A stretch of 64,000 nucleotides of DNA, from the NCBI GenBank assembly GCA_018127085.1, contig CM030726.1, forward strand, positions 186,001 to 250,000, written 5' to 3'. Source of the DNA: Pneumocystis sp. 'macacae' (lineage: Eukaryota; Ascomycota; Pneumocystomycetes; Pneumocystales; Pneumocystaceae). The translations under genes were made by a program, and so were the position numbers. Of this stretch, positions 1 through 10,352 are shown piece after piece (the first letter of the stretch is position 1; each line of letters begins with the position of its first letter). Under the pieces are notes generated by a model, which saw nothing but the letters and a program-made list of their open reading frames with translations, made no database searches and had not been told where the DNA came from.

Positions 1-657
1 CTAAATAATTATTGTAATGCCGTTTCAACGTTCTTCTGAGAAAAAAAACAAAATGTCTACAATTTTTTTACTTTCTCAGAAAAACTTATAAAATTTTCAA
101 TATAGACCATAAAAATGGTTTTTTCAAGAAATTCTCGCTAGCTAGTAAAAAGAAACCAAATTCTTTCTTCAATACTGCACTTCTGTGTGCGATTTTTACC
201 TTATATCACTTAATAAAAACGTCTATCGTAAATTGATATAATTCTATGACTGTTCATTTCACTAATCTTAGGATTAAACCCTAAGATAATCGACACAGCC
301 ACGTGACATTATCTAGTACTTAAATGTAATAAAAAAGCAGGACGCATAAAAAATACTGTTAGGCACAAAACTAAAATACAAAACAAAAAGAGAGCAGAAA
401 ATCTACAGAAAATTATATGCATATATTTACCCCAAAGATGAATTAAATGTTTCTATAAAAACAATCATTTAAAAACAATAACACAGGAAACAGTACTACA
501 GCAACTATTATAGAAACCAGTATTACAGGAACAACTTTGAAGCACCTGTATAATATTGCTGAAACTACGAAAATCTTTATCATAATTTAGATACATCAAC
601 CCCCTTCCAAAGGCCCTTATAAAATATCTAAACATAGTAAATTTATTGTATAACATA
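1..657. other. no gene seen; 3' flank of the proteasome gene
   Basis: The stretch is AT-rich with no frame that reads as protein. A short open frame on the minus strand (465-692) overlaps the true last exon of the neighbouring proteasome gene in another frame and is not supported. I see nothing else here. Confidence 0.5.
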
Positions 658-1772
658 TTAAAAAAAACAGCTTTTCTCCATAAGTTCATCAAAAAGCTGT
701 GCTACATCAAATTTTCCGCAAAAACGCCAGCCTTCTGATCTGATGTGATAAACTAAAAGAAATTAGCGTCTAAAACATTCATAATGTAAACATACTGCTA
801 ACAATTCCTCCCGAAAAAGCATCTCTATGAGTAGCAGCAAGAATAGCACGTTTACCAAGCTCAATGGCTTCATCAACAGACATATCCCATGAATATTTAT
901 CATCTATTACACTATATGCAAATGTCTGCCCAGATCCCACACAAAACAAATTTCCTTTAAGACGAGTACCTTCACTATCAACGTAAAATAAAGAAGGACC
1001 TCGCCGTTCATCCCAACCACAAATCATAGTCCCCTAAGACTTCAGACAGTAGTTTTATAACAAACATCATTACCATTGAAAGGCCCATCCCTTTATACGA
1101 ATAAACAATATTCGCTAAAATCTTAGATGCAGCAGCAACCGATATACGCGTCTTATAACGAAGTTCATATAAACGACATTCCATACGCAATACTGTCTCC
1201 CAAAACTATCAAAATATTAATGTGTTCTCAATAAAAACTATGCATAAAAAGAAAGTATTCCACTTTCATTGCATTTATTTACAAACTAACCTGACAGTCA
1301 GCAGCACCACCTGCCATTGTTCCTAACAGATAATCCTACGCCTGAATAAACAAGTAAAAAAGAGCACAAAAAGTATATATACATTTATTTCTATAACTTT
1401 TTTAACCGTTTGACTCGCAATCCAACTCCCTGCAGTTGCCCTAAAACCAAATCAATATCTGTCATTATTATAAATCTTAAAATGCTCAGTAACACCAGAA
1501 CACCTCTGAACCACTCAAAAATAGACAAAAACAGACCTTGAATCAACAGCAACAAGTATTCCTCCAGAAAAACAAAATGCTAGAGTCGTTGTGCCATGTG
1601 TAATTTTTGATGAAACAGTATCTCCAATTTTATTATTCTACGTCTGTTAAAAATTATTTAAAGTCGAAAAAAAGACCCCAATAGTTGTATTATAAAGAGA
1701 ATCTAAAGGATTCTGAAATTGAGGTGCATCAACTATATCATCTCGAGAAAGACTTTGCAAAATTGCTTCCAT
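658..1772 (-). CDS. PRE2: 20S proteasome subunit beta5 (chymotrypsin-like)
   Basis: This is the catalytic beta5 subunit of the 20S proteasome, an N-terminal threonine hydrolase of the inner beta ring. The start at 1772 gives [12 protein letters not shown], then a short propeptide of roughly 45 residues. The mature N-terminus follows in the motif HGTTTLAF, whose first Thr after Gly is the nucleophile. Other beta5 signatures read in order: [65 protein letters not shown] and [10 protein letters not shown] last intron with donor GTATGT and acceptor TTTTAG carries the frame past an apparent stop at 779 into a final exon reading [20 protein letters not shown] and ending at 658. Several 40-60 nt introns split the gene. 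Family assignment is firm; some inner splice sites were not traced base by base. Confidence 0.93.
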
Positions 1773-2058
1773 TGGGGGGATGTCGATAGTAAAAGATCGA
1801 AATATTGAGCAAAATTATAAAAATAATATAAAATATAAAAATATATAAAAATATGGAGAAAATATAAAAAAACACAGTTATTAAAATGAAATTTAATCTT
1901 TAAATGGTATTTCTACACAATATTTCTGATCGACTAAATACTTTTATTAGTAGAAAAAAGAATAATAGATCTTAAATTTTTCATTATCCTTATTATATCT
2001 TCATACTTTACAATCGTTTCAATCAACAAATAATAATACATATGAAGCTTTTATAAAA

Positions 2059-3528
2059 TTACAAGGAAGCGAAAAAAGATCGTCTTGCAAACAATTTTCT
2101 ACGAGAATTAGGAACATCACTTACTGTTAAGCTTCTTTTCAAAAATCTATTTAAACCATTTTTATACAATATATTTGATGTGATACGTAATTTGTTGAAA
2201 CAAGTATAATATGAACCTTTATTCTCAGGTATTTTTAAAGTTATATTAGCCATTTTACAAGACAATGTTACTTTTTTGAAAGTAAGTGATGTTTTTCGAA
2301 TAGGGATAGGTAATGGTGGATAAATACTAAAAACTTGACGCTTAAAGAGGTTAGTTACTGAGGAAGCATAGCGTTTTTGATTCAAAACGTTTTTTGTAGA
2401 TTCTTTAAATTTTAATAAATTTAAGTTTTCGAATTTTAAAGAATCATTTGTATTCTTTTGAACTGTATTCAATGTTGCAGTCTTTTCTAGAACCATTATC
2501 TCTTGAACTGGGCAAACTGATGAAGAAGTATTTTCAGGTAACTCTTTGAATTTCTCTCTCAATACAGCCATATCTGTCTGCAAATTGGTATTATTTTTAG
2601 ATGTATGTTTTATAATACAGTCATCCGGAGTCATCATAATCGTGTTTTCATAGTTTTCAGAATCTAATATTGCTTTGGATAGTATACGTGAATTATTCCT
2701 GTCAAGAAAATCTGTTAATTGCAATATTTGTATATTTGACCCTTGATTTATATCAGAACACAAACTCAATTCTGCAGCAAGAGTTTTACTCGAAAAAAAA
2801 TGATCAAAAGAATTACTTGTTATCATATCTTCATGTATAGCATTAATTGATGATGTACTAGTAGTATGAACAGAATTTTCTCTTGTTTCAGGGACTTCAA
2901 ATCTCATGTTTTCAGATTGTGTATGCAATAACATCAATTCTTCCAACTCTTTCATTTTTTTAATAGAATATTTATTTGATGATAACCTTATTTTTTCTTC
3001 TTTCCAACGACCTCTTTCAAGATTAAAATTTGCCTGAAGAGTCCCAATATGTTCATTAGCCATACGATTTGCATTTCTAAGTTTCTCAAGTTTCTGTTTC
3101 ATTTTACCAAGTTGTATTGTTTTAGTTTCTAATTCTTCACGAGCACAATTCATATTCTTATCCATTTCAGATGCTAGAAAGGATAATTGTGTCCTCAAAT
3201 CCACTAATTGTTTGGATGAAGATATTTTGAGTGATTCATAAGATAATAATAAATTATTATATTTTTCTTGTAAATTCTCTAAAATATTAGAAATGAAACA
3301 ATACCCTGTTATATATATTTAACCATAATCACAAAAAAGTTTTTCCCTGTCTTTATCTCTGTATGCTATTTCATATTTCAACTTATTCACATATGCCATC
3401 AAATTTTCTTGAATATTTTGAGTATAAGAACATTCACCATCAGATAACTCTATATTATATGAATCACTGCAAATATCATAACCATGTATTTCATTATCTA
3501 AACAAACTGATGTACAGTCTCTTATCAT
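2059..3528 (-). CDS. unrecognised coiled-coil protein
   Basis: I do not recognise this protein. Two exons join across a 45-nt intron (3279-3323) in phase, giving ...REKLFCDYG then ENLQEKYNNLLLSYESLK. Exon 1 is acidic and ends in a coiled coil (YVNKLKYEIAYRDKDREK). Exon 2 continues it for about 120 residues with heptad-like, charged sequence (LGKMKQKLEKLRNANRMANE, KIRLSSNKYSIKKMKELEEL). A low-complexity Ser/Thr/Asn-rich middle follows. The last ~70 residues are basic (GLNRFLKRSLTVSD, NSRRKLFARRSF). The layout fits a scaffold of the spindle pole, kinetochore or cell cortex, but that is only an inference. The sequence just before the ATG at 3528 resembles a splice acceptor (ATTATAG), so another exon may exist upstream. 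Confidence 0.65.
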
Positions 3529-4093
3529 TTCCTATAATATTAAGTAAAAATTCCTAATAAAAAATAATACATGTATATAACAGAACAGTAAAAAAAATAT
3601 AACAATGAGAAATAAGAATATAAATAAATCGGAATGATTATTTTTTGATTTTTTTTTAATTATTCTAAATAAAAAATAAATATAAATTATTAATAACAAT
3701 AACAACAAAACATTTACCAGTAATAAAAGAGATTTCTTATCTAAAATAATGTTATCTCAAGAAATTCTGAAATTAATTTTTCAAGCTTTTGTTCATAAAT
3801 CAATTATAAATATTAAGACTTACGTTTCCTATTATCGATAAGAAAGATTAATTCAGCATAATGCGAAAATATAAAACTTTCAATAAAACATAAAGAATAA
3901 AAGATAAATTGTTTTATATTGAAAAAGAAACAAATAAATACAAAAAAGTTAATACCAATCAAGTCGTCATACACATTACGAATTATTCAATATACCAACT
4001 TAAACTCATAATAATTAAGCCCATATTTTACAATATCATAACCTTATAGAATCAAAATTTACTTTTCAAAAGTATCCTTGAAAATATTAACCA
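3529..4093. other. intergenic, AT-rich
   Basis: This lies between two minus-strand genes and holds the 3' end region of the Ras gene and the presumed promoter of the coiled-coil gene. A possible small upstream exon of the coiled-coil gene cannot be located from the sequence alone. Confidence 0.4.
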
Positions 4094-4994
4094 TTATAAA
4101 CCACATAAACCAGATAAAATGCAACTCATAACATTTTTTCTGTCTCTTTTTAAAACAGTTTGATTCTTAGTTGTTTTTATATTTCTAATTGCTTTTATAA
4201 GATTATAAAATACAAGTTCAACATTCACAGACGATTTAGCACTTGTTTCTGCAAACTGACACCCAAAAAAATCAGCTAATGATTGTCCTTCCTCAAATGA
4301 AATTTCCCGGTCATAGATTCTATCTGATTTATTTCCAACCAATATTAAAGGCACAGATTTTGTGTCTTTAGTTTGTACAATTTGCTCTCTGAAACGTTTA
4401 ACACGATCAAATGTTGGGCGAGAAGATACAGAATACACTAATAAAAAACCATCGCCGTTTCTTTATTGGTTAATTAAAACAAAAAGATAACAAAACTATT
4501 ATACTTAATCCACTGATCTCTTAATGCAATATATTCTTCTATAAAATAATAAGGCCTATTAGGAACCAAAAATACAATACCTTGACCCGCTGTATCTAAA
4601 ATTTCAAGGATACATGAGCGACCATCAACTATTACTTGCTTTCTATATGAATCTTCAATTGTAGGATCATATATCTATATAAAGTTAGGAGGAAATTTTT
4701 CAAAAAAATATAAAGCTTTATAGAGATCTTTCCAAAAAATAATTACCTCTTAATAATAGAATTAATAAATTTTTATTAAGAAAAAAACTTACCAACAAAT
4801 TGACTTAAACAAAACTTGTAATATTTAAAATTAAATTTATAAAAAAAAAAAAAAACAAAAACGAACTAACCTGAGTTGCCAAAGCAGTCTAAAATATTTG
4901 TTAGTGTCTAATTCATATATTTATTAGAAAAAACCTTTCCAACTGCTCCATCACCTAGAATAACCAACTTATAAAGCTCTATATTACTTGCCAT
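4094..4994 (-). CDS. Ras-family GTPase, Ras2/RasB type
   Basis: This is a small GTPase that would switch a membrane signalling pathway. The start at 4994 gives [20 protein letters not shown], with the P-loop GDGAVGK(T) split by an intron. Then come TALATQ, a tiny exon FCLSQFV, the switch I/effector region [17 protein letters not shown] joined to [10 protein letters not shown] (switch II), [16 protein letters not shown], the guanine-binding NKSD and the ETSAKS motif. This pattern matches the Ras2/RasB group of filamentous fungi better than Ras1 or Rsr1. Two things are odd. Joining the 22-nt exon through its obvious GTAAGT donor puts the effector exon out of phase by one base. In addition, the visible C-terminus ([11 protein letters not shown]) has no terminal CaaX box. 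A non-standard donor GTTGGT would restore phase at the cost of two residues. Confidence 0.82.
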
Positions 4995-5240
4995 TTTTCC
5001 ACCAAAAAATATAAAAAAAGCACTAAAAGAAACAACCCAATGAAAATTAATAGATCTTATTCATTTTATTTTAAATAAATAATTTTTTAAAAAATAAAAA
5101 AAATATATTTCTCGAATCTAAAATGCATCTAAAGTTAATAGACTCTGGATTTGTCCATCATGAAATAGCTATAAAGCAAGAAGAAAAAACTTATATAAAA
5201 AAATATATTTAAAAAATTAATTATATTTACAAAATATTTA

Positions 5241-5495
5241 TTACAGCGTATAAAATTTAGGAATCCAAGGTATAATTTCATCTTTTAAACACAACTCAAG
5301 ATATTTCTCACCGGTGTAAACATAATCTTTAAAGTTCTTAAAGAATTTATTTCCCAAGTTGTTTTGAAGATCTACTGTAATATTTATAACAGGATAAATG
5401 AAGTCAAGAATTATGATAAAATCAATTTTTTTAAGCTCTCGGGTAGTTGCAAGAGAATCTATCCTTAAGTGAGATAAGTAAAATGCTAATGTGTA
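5241..5495 (-). pseudogene. orphan coding-like exon, unrecognised
   Basis: On the minus strand a frame opens after a possible acceptor (CCTCAG) at 5495 and runs about 84 codons to a TAA at 5241. It reads YTLAFYLSHLRIDSLATTR, then RELKKIDFIIILDFIYPV, later GEKYLELCLKDEIIPWIPKF. The amino-acid mix is protein-like for such AT-rich DNA. Short fragments upstream (VDREELKESLIY; DLIKKDILKSYLYL) look similar but are cut by stops. It could be the last exon of a real multi-exon gene or the remains of one. I do not recognise the family. Confidence 0.35.
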
Positions 5496-7467
5496 CTGAG
5501 GAATTGCATTTTGTTAAATGAAAAAAATATTTCTTTAAATTTTATTTCAATTATATTTTTATATTAATAAATTAAGGATTCTTTTAACTCTTCTCTATCA
5601 ACACTTTAAAATATTAGTTCAGATATAAGTAAGATTTTAAGATATCCTTCTTAATCAAATCTAAAATAATCATATATCAGTGTAATCAATTACAAGCGCA
5701 TGAATCAATTTTATGAATCTATTTAATATCAATTTAGAATTCTTAAGTACTTAAAACTAATATTCTTTAAAGTGCGATGTATTTGTTCAATAAAGAACAA
5801 TGATAAGTGCGGATATTATATAATTGAGATCCTCCTTGATAACCGAGAAAAATAAAAAAATTTATACATTTTTCTATGTTATAAAATGTTTCTTAATAAA
5901 ATAAAAAACAAACTAGCAAAAACGAAGAATGATTTCTTCAACTTTTGTCTATACTTTTGACTTGACTCCTTTTTGAGAAAATATAATAACACCATAGAGC
6001 CTTCACAAAGATTTTTTCAGATCTATCTTATAAGGAAAATAAAATGACCAGATGTAGCAGATACTCTTAACCAAAATCAAATAACCGTAAAATAAATACT
6101 CACTATCTAACTATATTATAAATTGTCATACCAAAACACATATATAATATATACAGCTATATAGTCATAGTGCTATAGATCCAAATATACATTATGTCCA
6201 TAGATAATATATATTTATATAATCATGAATTTATCCATCAAAATAGACATATGAATATATATATGCACAAGTAGATACTTATCATGTCCAACTCAAGTTT
6301 TTATATTAAAATACAAGTCATTGTACAACATAAACATTACTATGTATAGAATAATATATACAATTGTATATATAGTATATATAGTTATATATATACAAAA
6401 CATACATATAATAGATATATATTATGCATATAGTGTACATATATTCCAGAAAATATATGTGTAAATCATATAAATGTATCTTAAACAACTTAACCAAAAA
6501 ACCCATCCTTAATAGTTTTCCATATGATTTCATCAATACTTTGCAAACATACAAATTTGCCAAAGACCTCGACAAATACTGGCTATATAAGAACAACGCA
6601 TATATAAAATATATATACATTGTAGATATATTCCATACGCACCAAACATTAACTCATTTTTCATCATCTAAACCATATGATTCAAGGGCCCTTTTCTAAG
6701 ATAATTGTCCCATCTAATCAATAAACGTGTTATCCTCTATAATATTATTCCCCCAAATACTTTTTAAAATTTGTGTATGTCCTAAATTATTATATCCAAG
6801 TCTACGTATATCGTACATCTAATTCTGCATTGGTAATCCCAAAACATCGAATACTACATATCTGCCTACTGCCTTATATTTAATCAAAGCGTTTACTTCG
6901 AGTTAAACTCAGCAAGACAAGAACTCTTCTGCTCGTAATCAACGAAATATATGCACATCTACCTTCTATTTATATATGAAGATGTAAATACATGCATCGG
7001 TAAAAATATTGCCAATTGATTAATGTTCATATAATATAAAACATTTAAACTAGGACAATGTACTCTAAGTTTCAAAAAAAAACGAAATACTTAGTTTACA
7101 TAAACAGACAGTAACTAAAAACTCATTTTACTCGTTCTACATTGATCAGTCTATGAATATCAACTCTATATGTGTACTATATACGCTTTATATATACATT
7201 CTATGGTTACTCCATCAACCACATATATATTAATTTAAAAAAAATCAAAAAAAACAACAATAACGCGACATCATAAGTGATAAGGGAACACAGAAAACAA
7301 TACATAGTAGCTAGAATGATAACAGTAGATATGGCAACGATAAACATGGAGACAATATATAAAAATTAGTTGTGTAGATATTAGAATTAGCATTAAATGA
7401 ATCAAACAAGATACAATGTATGCACCTAATTTCCAAAAACCAAATTTACATTATTTACCCAAAATAC
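5496..7467. other. gene-poor AT-rich region with TA-rich tracts
   Basis: Roughly 2 kb without a convincing gene. From about 6110 to 6430 there are dense TATA/ATATAT runs. On the minus strand, one frame from about 6900 down to 6318 has only four stops in about 200 codons (see findings). No homology is recognised. Confidence 0.4.
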
Positions 7468-8112
7468 TTAAACAAAAAATGCGGCTAAAACAAACCCAAT
7501 GCAGATACCCAATGCACCTATTTTCGCGCGTCCAGCAGTATTTACCAATAACACATCACTTGTCGGAATTGCCTCAAAGTGCACAACTTCAGTTGTGCAT
7601 ACACATTTCGTTGCTGTGCTTAAAAGGAGTGTTACTTCTCGTGTACATGGACACTTAGAAACTGTCAATGTTGTTGCTGCAGTCACTGTATAACTATCCC
7701 CATTCTCAACCAAAACTGTTGGTGTTGGAATGAATGTTGTATATGAGTCAACAACAGTTTGTGTAACAACCACAGTGCCCGATGTAGTTTTGGTAGTTCC
7801 ATCAGGCAAATGAACAACAACCGTTGACAGATGCTTTGCTTGTTTTGAATCCGCCTGTGAACCTGCATTAGGCTGATTTGAAGAACCAGAGTCAATGCCA
7901 GCGGAATTTCCAGATCCAAGTCCAGGTGTAGGCGGTAAACCAGAAACAGAATCAGGTAGTTGATTCAAATTAGGTGAAGGTGTAGGTAAAGCTGGGCTAT
8001 CTGTTTGAGATTTTCCCTTAGAACCGAACCATCCAGAAAAGAAACGTCGCTCATGAGCACCCCATGCAACAGAAAACAAGACAAGTGTAAAAAAGGCGCG
8101 AATGATTTTCAT
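7468..8112 (-). CDS. GPI-anchored Ser/Thr-rich cell-wall or surface protein
   Basis: Using the internal ATG at 8112 gives a 214-residue protein with a clear signal peptide, MKIIRAFFTLVLFSVAWGAH. The upstream in-frame ATG at 8235 would bury this signal, so I prefer 8112. The body is rich in Ser, Thr, Pro and Gly (residues ~30-110), followed by a Thr/Val-rich domain with TSGTVVVTQTVVDSYTTF and paired Cys motifs CPCT and CVCTTE. The C-terminus is a small-residue site followed by a hydrophobic tail (KIGALGICIGFVLAAFFV), as in GPI precursors. It is likely an O-mannosylated surface protein of the wall. No enzyme domain is seen. Three ACGCGT boxes lie upstream. Confidence 0.8.
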   Translation of the reverse strand: MKIIRAFFTLVLFSVAWGAHERRFFSGWFGSKGKSQTDSPALPTPSPNLNQLPDSVSGLPPTPGLGSGNSAGIDSGSSNQPNAGSQADSKQAKHLSTVVVHLPDGTTKTTSGTVVVTQTVVDSYTTFIPTPTVLVENGDSYTVTAATTLTVSKCPCTREVTLLLSTATKCVCTTEVVHFEAIPTSDVLLVNTAGRAKIGALGICIGFVLAAFFV

Positions 8113-8212
8113 AATTATAAATACAGAAAAGACAGTATAAATGATGATAATTGAGATCGGCGTTCTTGTATTTATATGTTCGTTATCAACGTCACGCAAA
8201 AAACATTCTTTG

Positions 8213-8367
8213 ACGCGTCGTGATGCGTTAACCACCCGCCACCTTGTGCTTGCCTCTTCAAGCTAATAAGGGATGTTAAAGTGTGTAAAAATGTATTAAA
8301 TCCGATAAAAACTCGTGAATACGCGTTTATTCTTTTTTTCAATGCATCTATTCTTCATTTGACGCGT
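8213..8367. promoter_or_regulatory. cluster of three MluI cell-cycle boxes (ACGCGT)
   Basis: ACGCGT occurs at 8213-8218, 8321-8326 and 8362-8367, all within about 255 bp upstream of the GPI-protein start. Two of them read GACGCGTC, a palindromic form. ACGCGT is the known binding core of fungal MBF complexes, which drive G1/S genes. Regulation of this gene by MBF is inferred. Confidence 0.55.
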
Positions 8368-9034
8368 CTTTACACGTTATCAAAACATATATTGAAATAT
8401 CGAATGTCATTAATGTACAATCGATATCAAGCGTTATACGTTCTTGTGGATAGTACAGATTAGCTGTGGCTGGAAACTGCAGTAGACAAAAATTTTAGTG
8501 TATATTTTACCATTTTTAGCAATAATGGACAAATAATGGAGTTTTATGGCGTCAAAATATATGTCTAATAGTATATTAGTTATATAATACAAGTTGAAAG
8601 TATATGAGATAAATGAAAGACGAGACATATACAAGGTATATACACTACACATATGTTGTGCATACGATACAAATACAATCCATATACAAACTATGTATAA
8701 TATAGATTTGGTATATATTTGAAATATATCTTTATGGATGCAGTCTAATTGATAATCAACTCTAGTTTGAGTCAAATATCATAATGGATAATATATTCTC
8801 AATACACCAGTGCATATCTAAATAAATAGGGACACATTCAACCAAAAAAACGAAAATTTACAATATAGAAATAGTTAAAGATAACTATATTATATCATTA
8901 CATTGTCAAATAGCTAAAAGTTATAATATTAAAGAAAATCAAACTTTAAGAAAAAACAAAAACTATATATCAATTATTATATCAAAAAATTCTATTAGGC
9001 GTATGCTTAATAAGCATTATTTAAACAGCGAAAA
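8368..9034. other. intergenic between divergent genes
   Basis: AT-rich spacer between the GPI-protein promoter and the AIM-type gene. A 113-residue open frame on the minus strand (8434-8775) is rich in Ile, Tyr and Leu and looks like a chance frame. Confidence 0.4.
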
Positions 9035-9940
9035 ATGACACTTTTTATATTTTATACAAGACCATTAATTCGGTCTCGATATTTGCTACAAAAACAAAAA
9101 AATATCTTTACAAAAACACCATTATTTCCTTTACTTTGCCGACCAACGTGGGTTTTCTGCTCAATTTTTAGTTTTTCACTTTTTCCGGGTTATTTTATAT
9201 ATAAAAACATTTCACATTCAGTAAAATGTGATGCAGCAACATCAGAAAGCATTCATGATAATACATTTACTACTTTTGTAAAAACATCATCAAATACAAT
9301 TCCTTTTTTTCCAAAAGCTATAACACTAGACTCATCTTTAGAAGAGTATGTTTTACTTGGTTTTGGGACAAGAACAGTAACTTTTCTTGGTATCAAAGTC
9401 TATATTGCTGGTATATATATTGCAAATTCAAGTCTTCTGAAAGTTCGAGATATTTTAAAAAAACACATATCAGAAGAACCAAATAGTAATACTCAGAGTT
9501 TATCTATGCTTATGCGCGACCCAATCAAAAGCATGTCTTTGATATCATCTTTACTGGAATCCGAAATAAAATTTGTTATTCGTATTGTACCGACAAGAAA
9601 TACAAAATTTTCACATCTTAGAGATGGATTTGTTCATAGGATATCTGATCAGATGAAAAATCCATCAGCAAAATGCTCATCCAATGATTTAATGTCTTTT
9701 AAATCAATATGGCCAGTCCAACAAAAATTATCAAAAGGGGAAGAGCTTCTATTATTTATTACTGACACACATACAATTCAAATGATCTACAATAACCAGA
9801 AAATCGCAACATTTATAGGCAACGACAACATTGTTAAATCAATTCTATATAGTTACTTATGTGGAAAACATATTATTAGCGAAGAAATTCAAAAAAATAC
9901 TATTCAAGGATTTATTAATCTTATTTTAGAACCATGTTAG
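9035..9940 (+). CDS. mitochondrial chalcone-isomerase-fold protein (AIM18/AIM46 type)
   Basis: This is an intronless 301-residue protein. The first ~60 residues are basic and hydroxylated with a hydrophobic stretch (TWVFCSIFSFSLFPGYF), as in proteins sent to the mitochondrial inner membrane. From about residue 105 the chalcone-isomerase-like domain begins: LLGFGTRTVTFLGIKVYIAG, then IYIANSSLLKVR, FVIRIVPTRNTKFSHLRDGF, GEELLLFITD and the C-terminal IVKSILYSYLCGKHI. Yeast Aim18 and Aim46 share this order and are not known to act as true chalcone isomerases; their molecular role is unclear. The start at 9035 is the first ATG and gives a good leader. Confidence 0.85.
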   Translation: MTLFIFYTRPLIRSRYLLQKQKNIFTKTPLFPLLCRPTWVFCSIFSFSLFPGYFIYKNISHSVKCDAATSESIHDNTFTTFVKTSSNTIPFFPKAITLDSSLEEYVLLGFGTRTVTFLGIKVYIAGIYIANSSLLKVRDILKKHISEEPNSNTQSLSMLMRDPIKSMSLISSLLESEIKFVIRIVPTRNTKFSHLRDGFVHRISDQMKNPSAKCSSNDLMSFKSIWPVQQKLSKGEELLLFITDTHTIQMIYNNQKIATFIGNDNIVKSILYSYLCGKHIISEEIQKNTIQGFINLILEPC

Positions 9941-10352
9941 CCAAACTAACCAAAATATTATCTATATTAGATACATCACAATAAAATTTAATGCAATCGT
10001 ATAAATATGAAAAATTCTATTTAAATATTCAAAAACAGTAACCTTTACACCTCCCATAATATCAGTATTGTCTTTTTATACTAATAAATAAAAATCTATA
10101 TCAGTCAAATATTATTTTGTATACTTATAAGATTTTTAAGCAGAAAAGGAATTTGTTATATTTAATTTTTAACTATTAAACTTTAACCGTACCTAAATAA
10201 GTGTTAATCAAAAACATTAGAATCTATAAAATGAGATATTTTTAAATTGTTTTTAATAGATGGGAATTCAAATGACTATTCGTATTCTAAAATATACGAA
10301 AAAATAAAAGTGACATCAAGCTAACAATTTTTTTTTCACACAAATATTTGGA
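9941..10352. other. intergenic between convergent genes
   Basis: AT-rich 3' flanks of two convergent genes; nothing else seen. Confidence 0.5.

Noticed and set aside
465..692. 75-codon frame on the minus strand
   Set aside because: The PRE2 last exon uses a different frame here and explains the coding signal.
8434..8775. 113-codon frame on the minus strand
   Set aside because: Ile/Tyr-rich, no motif, in an AT-rich promoter region.
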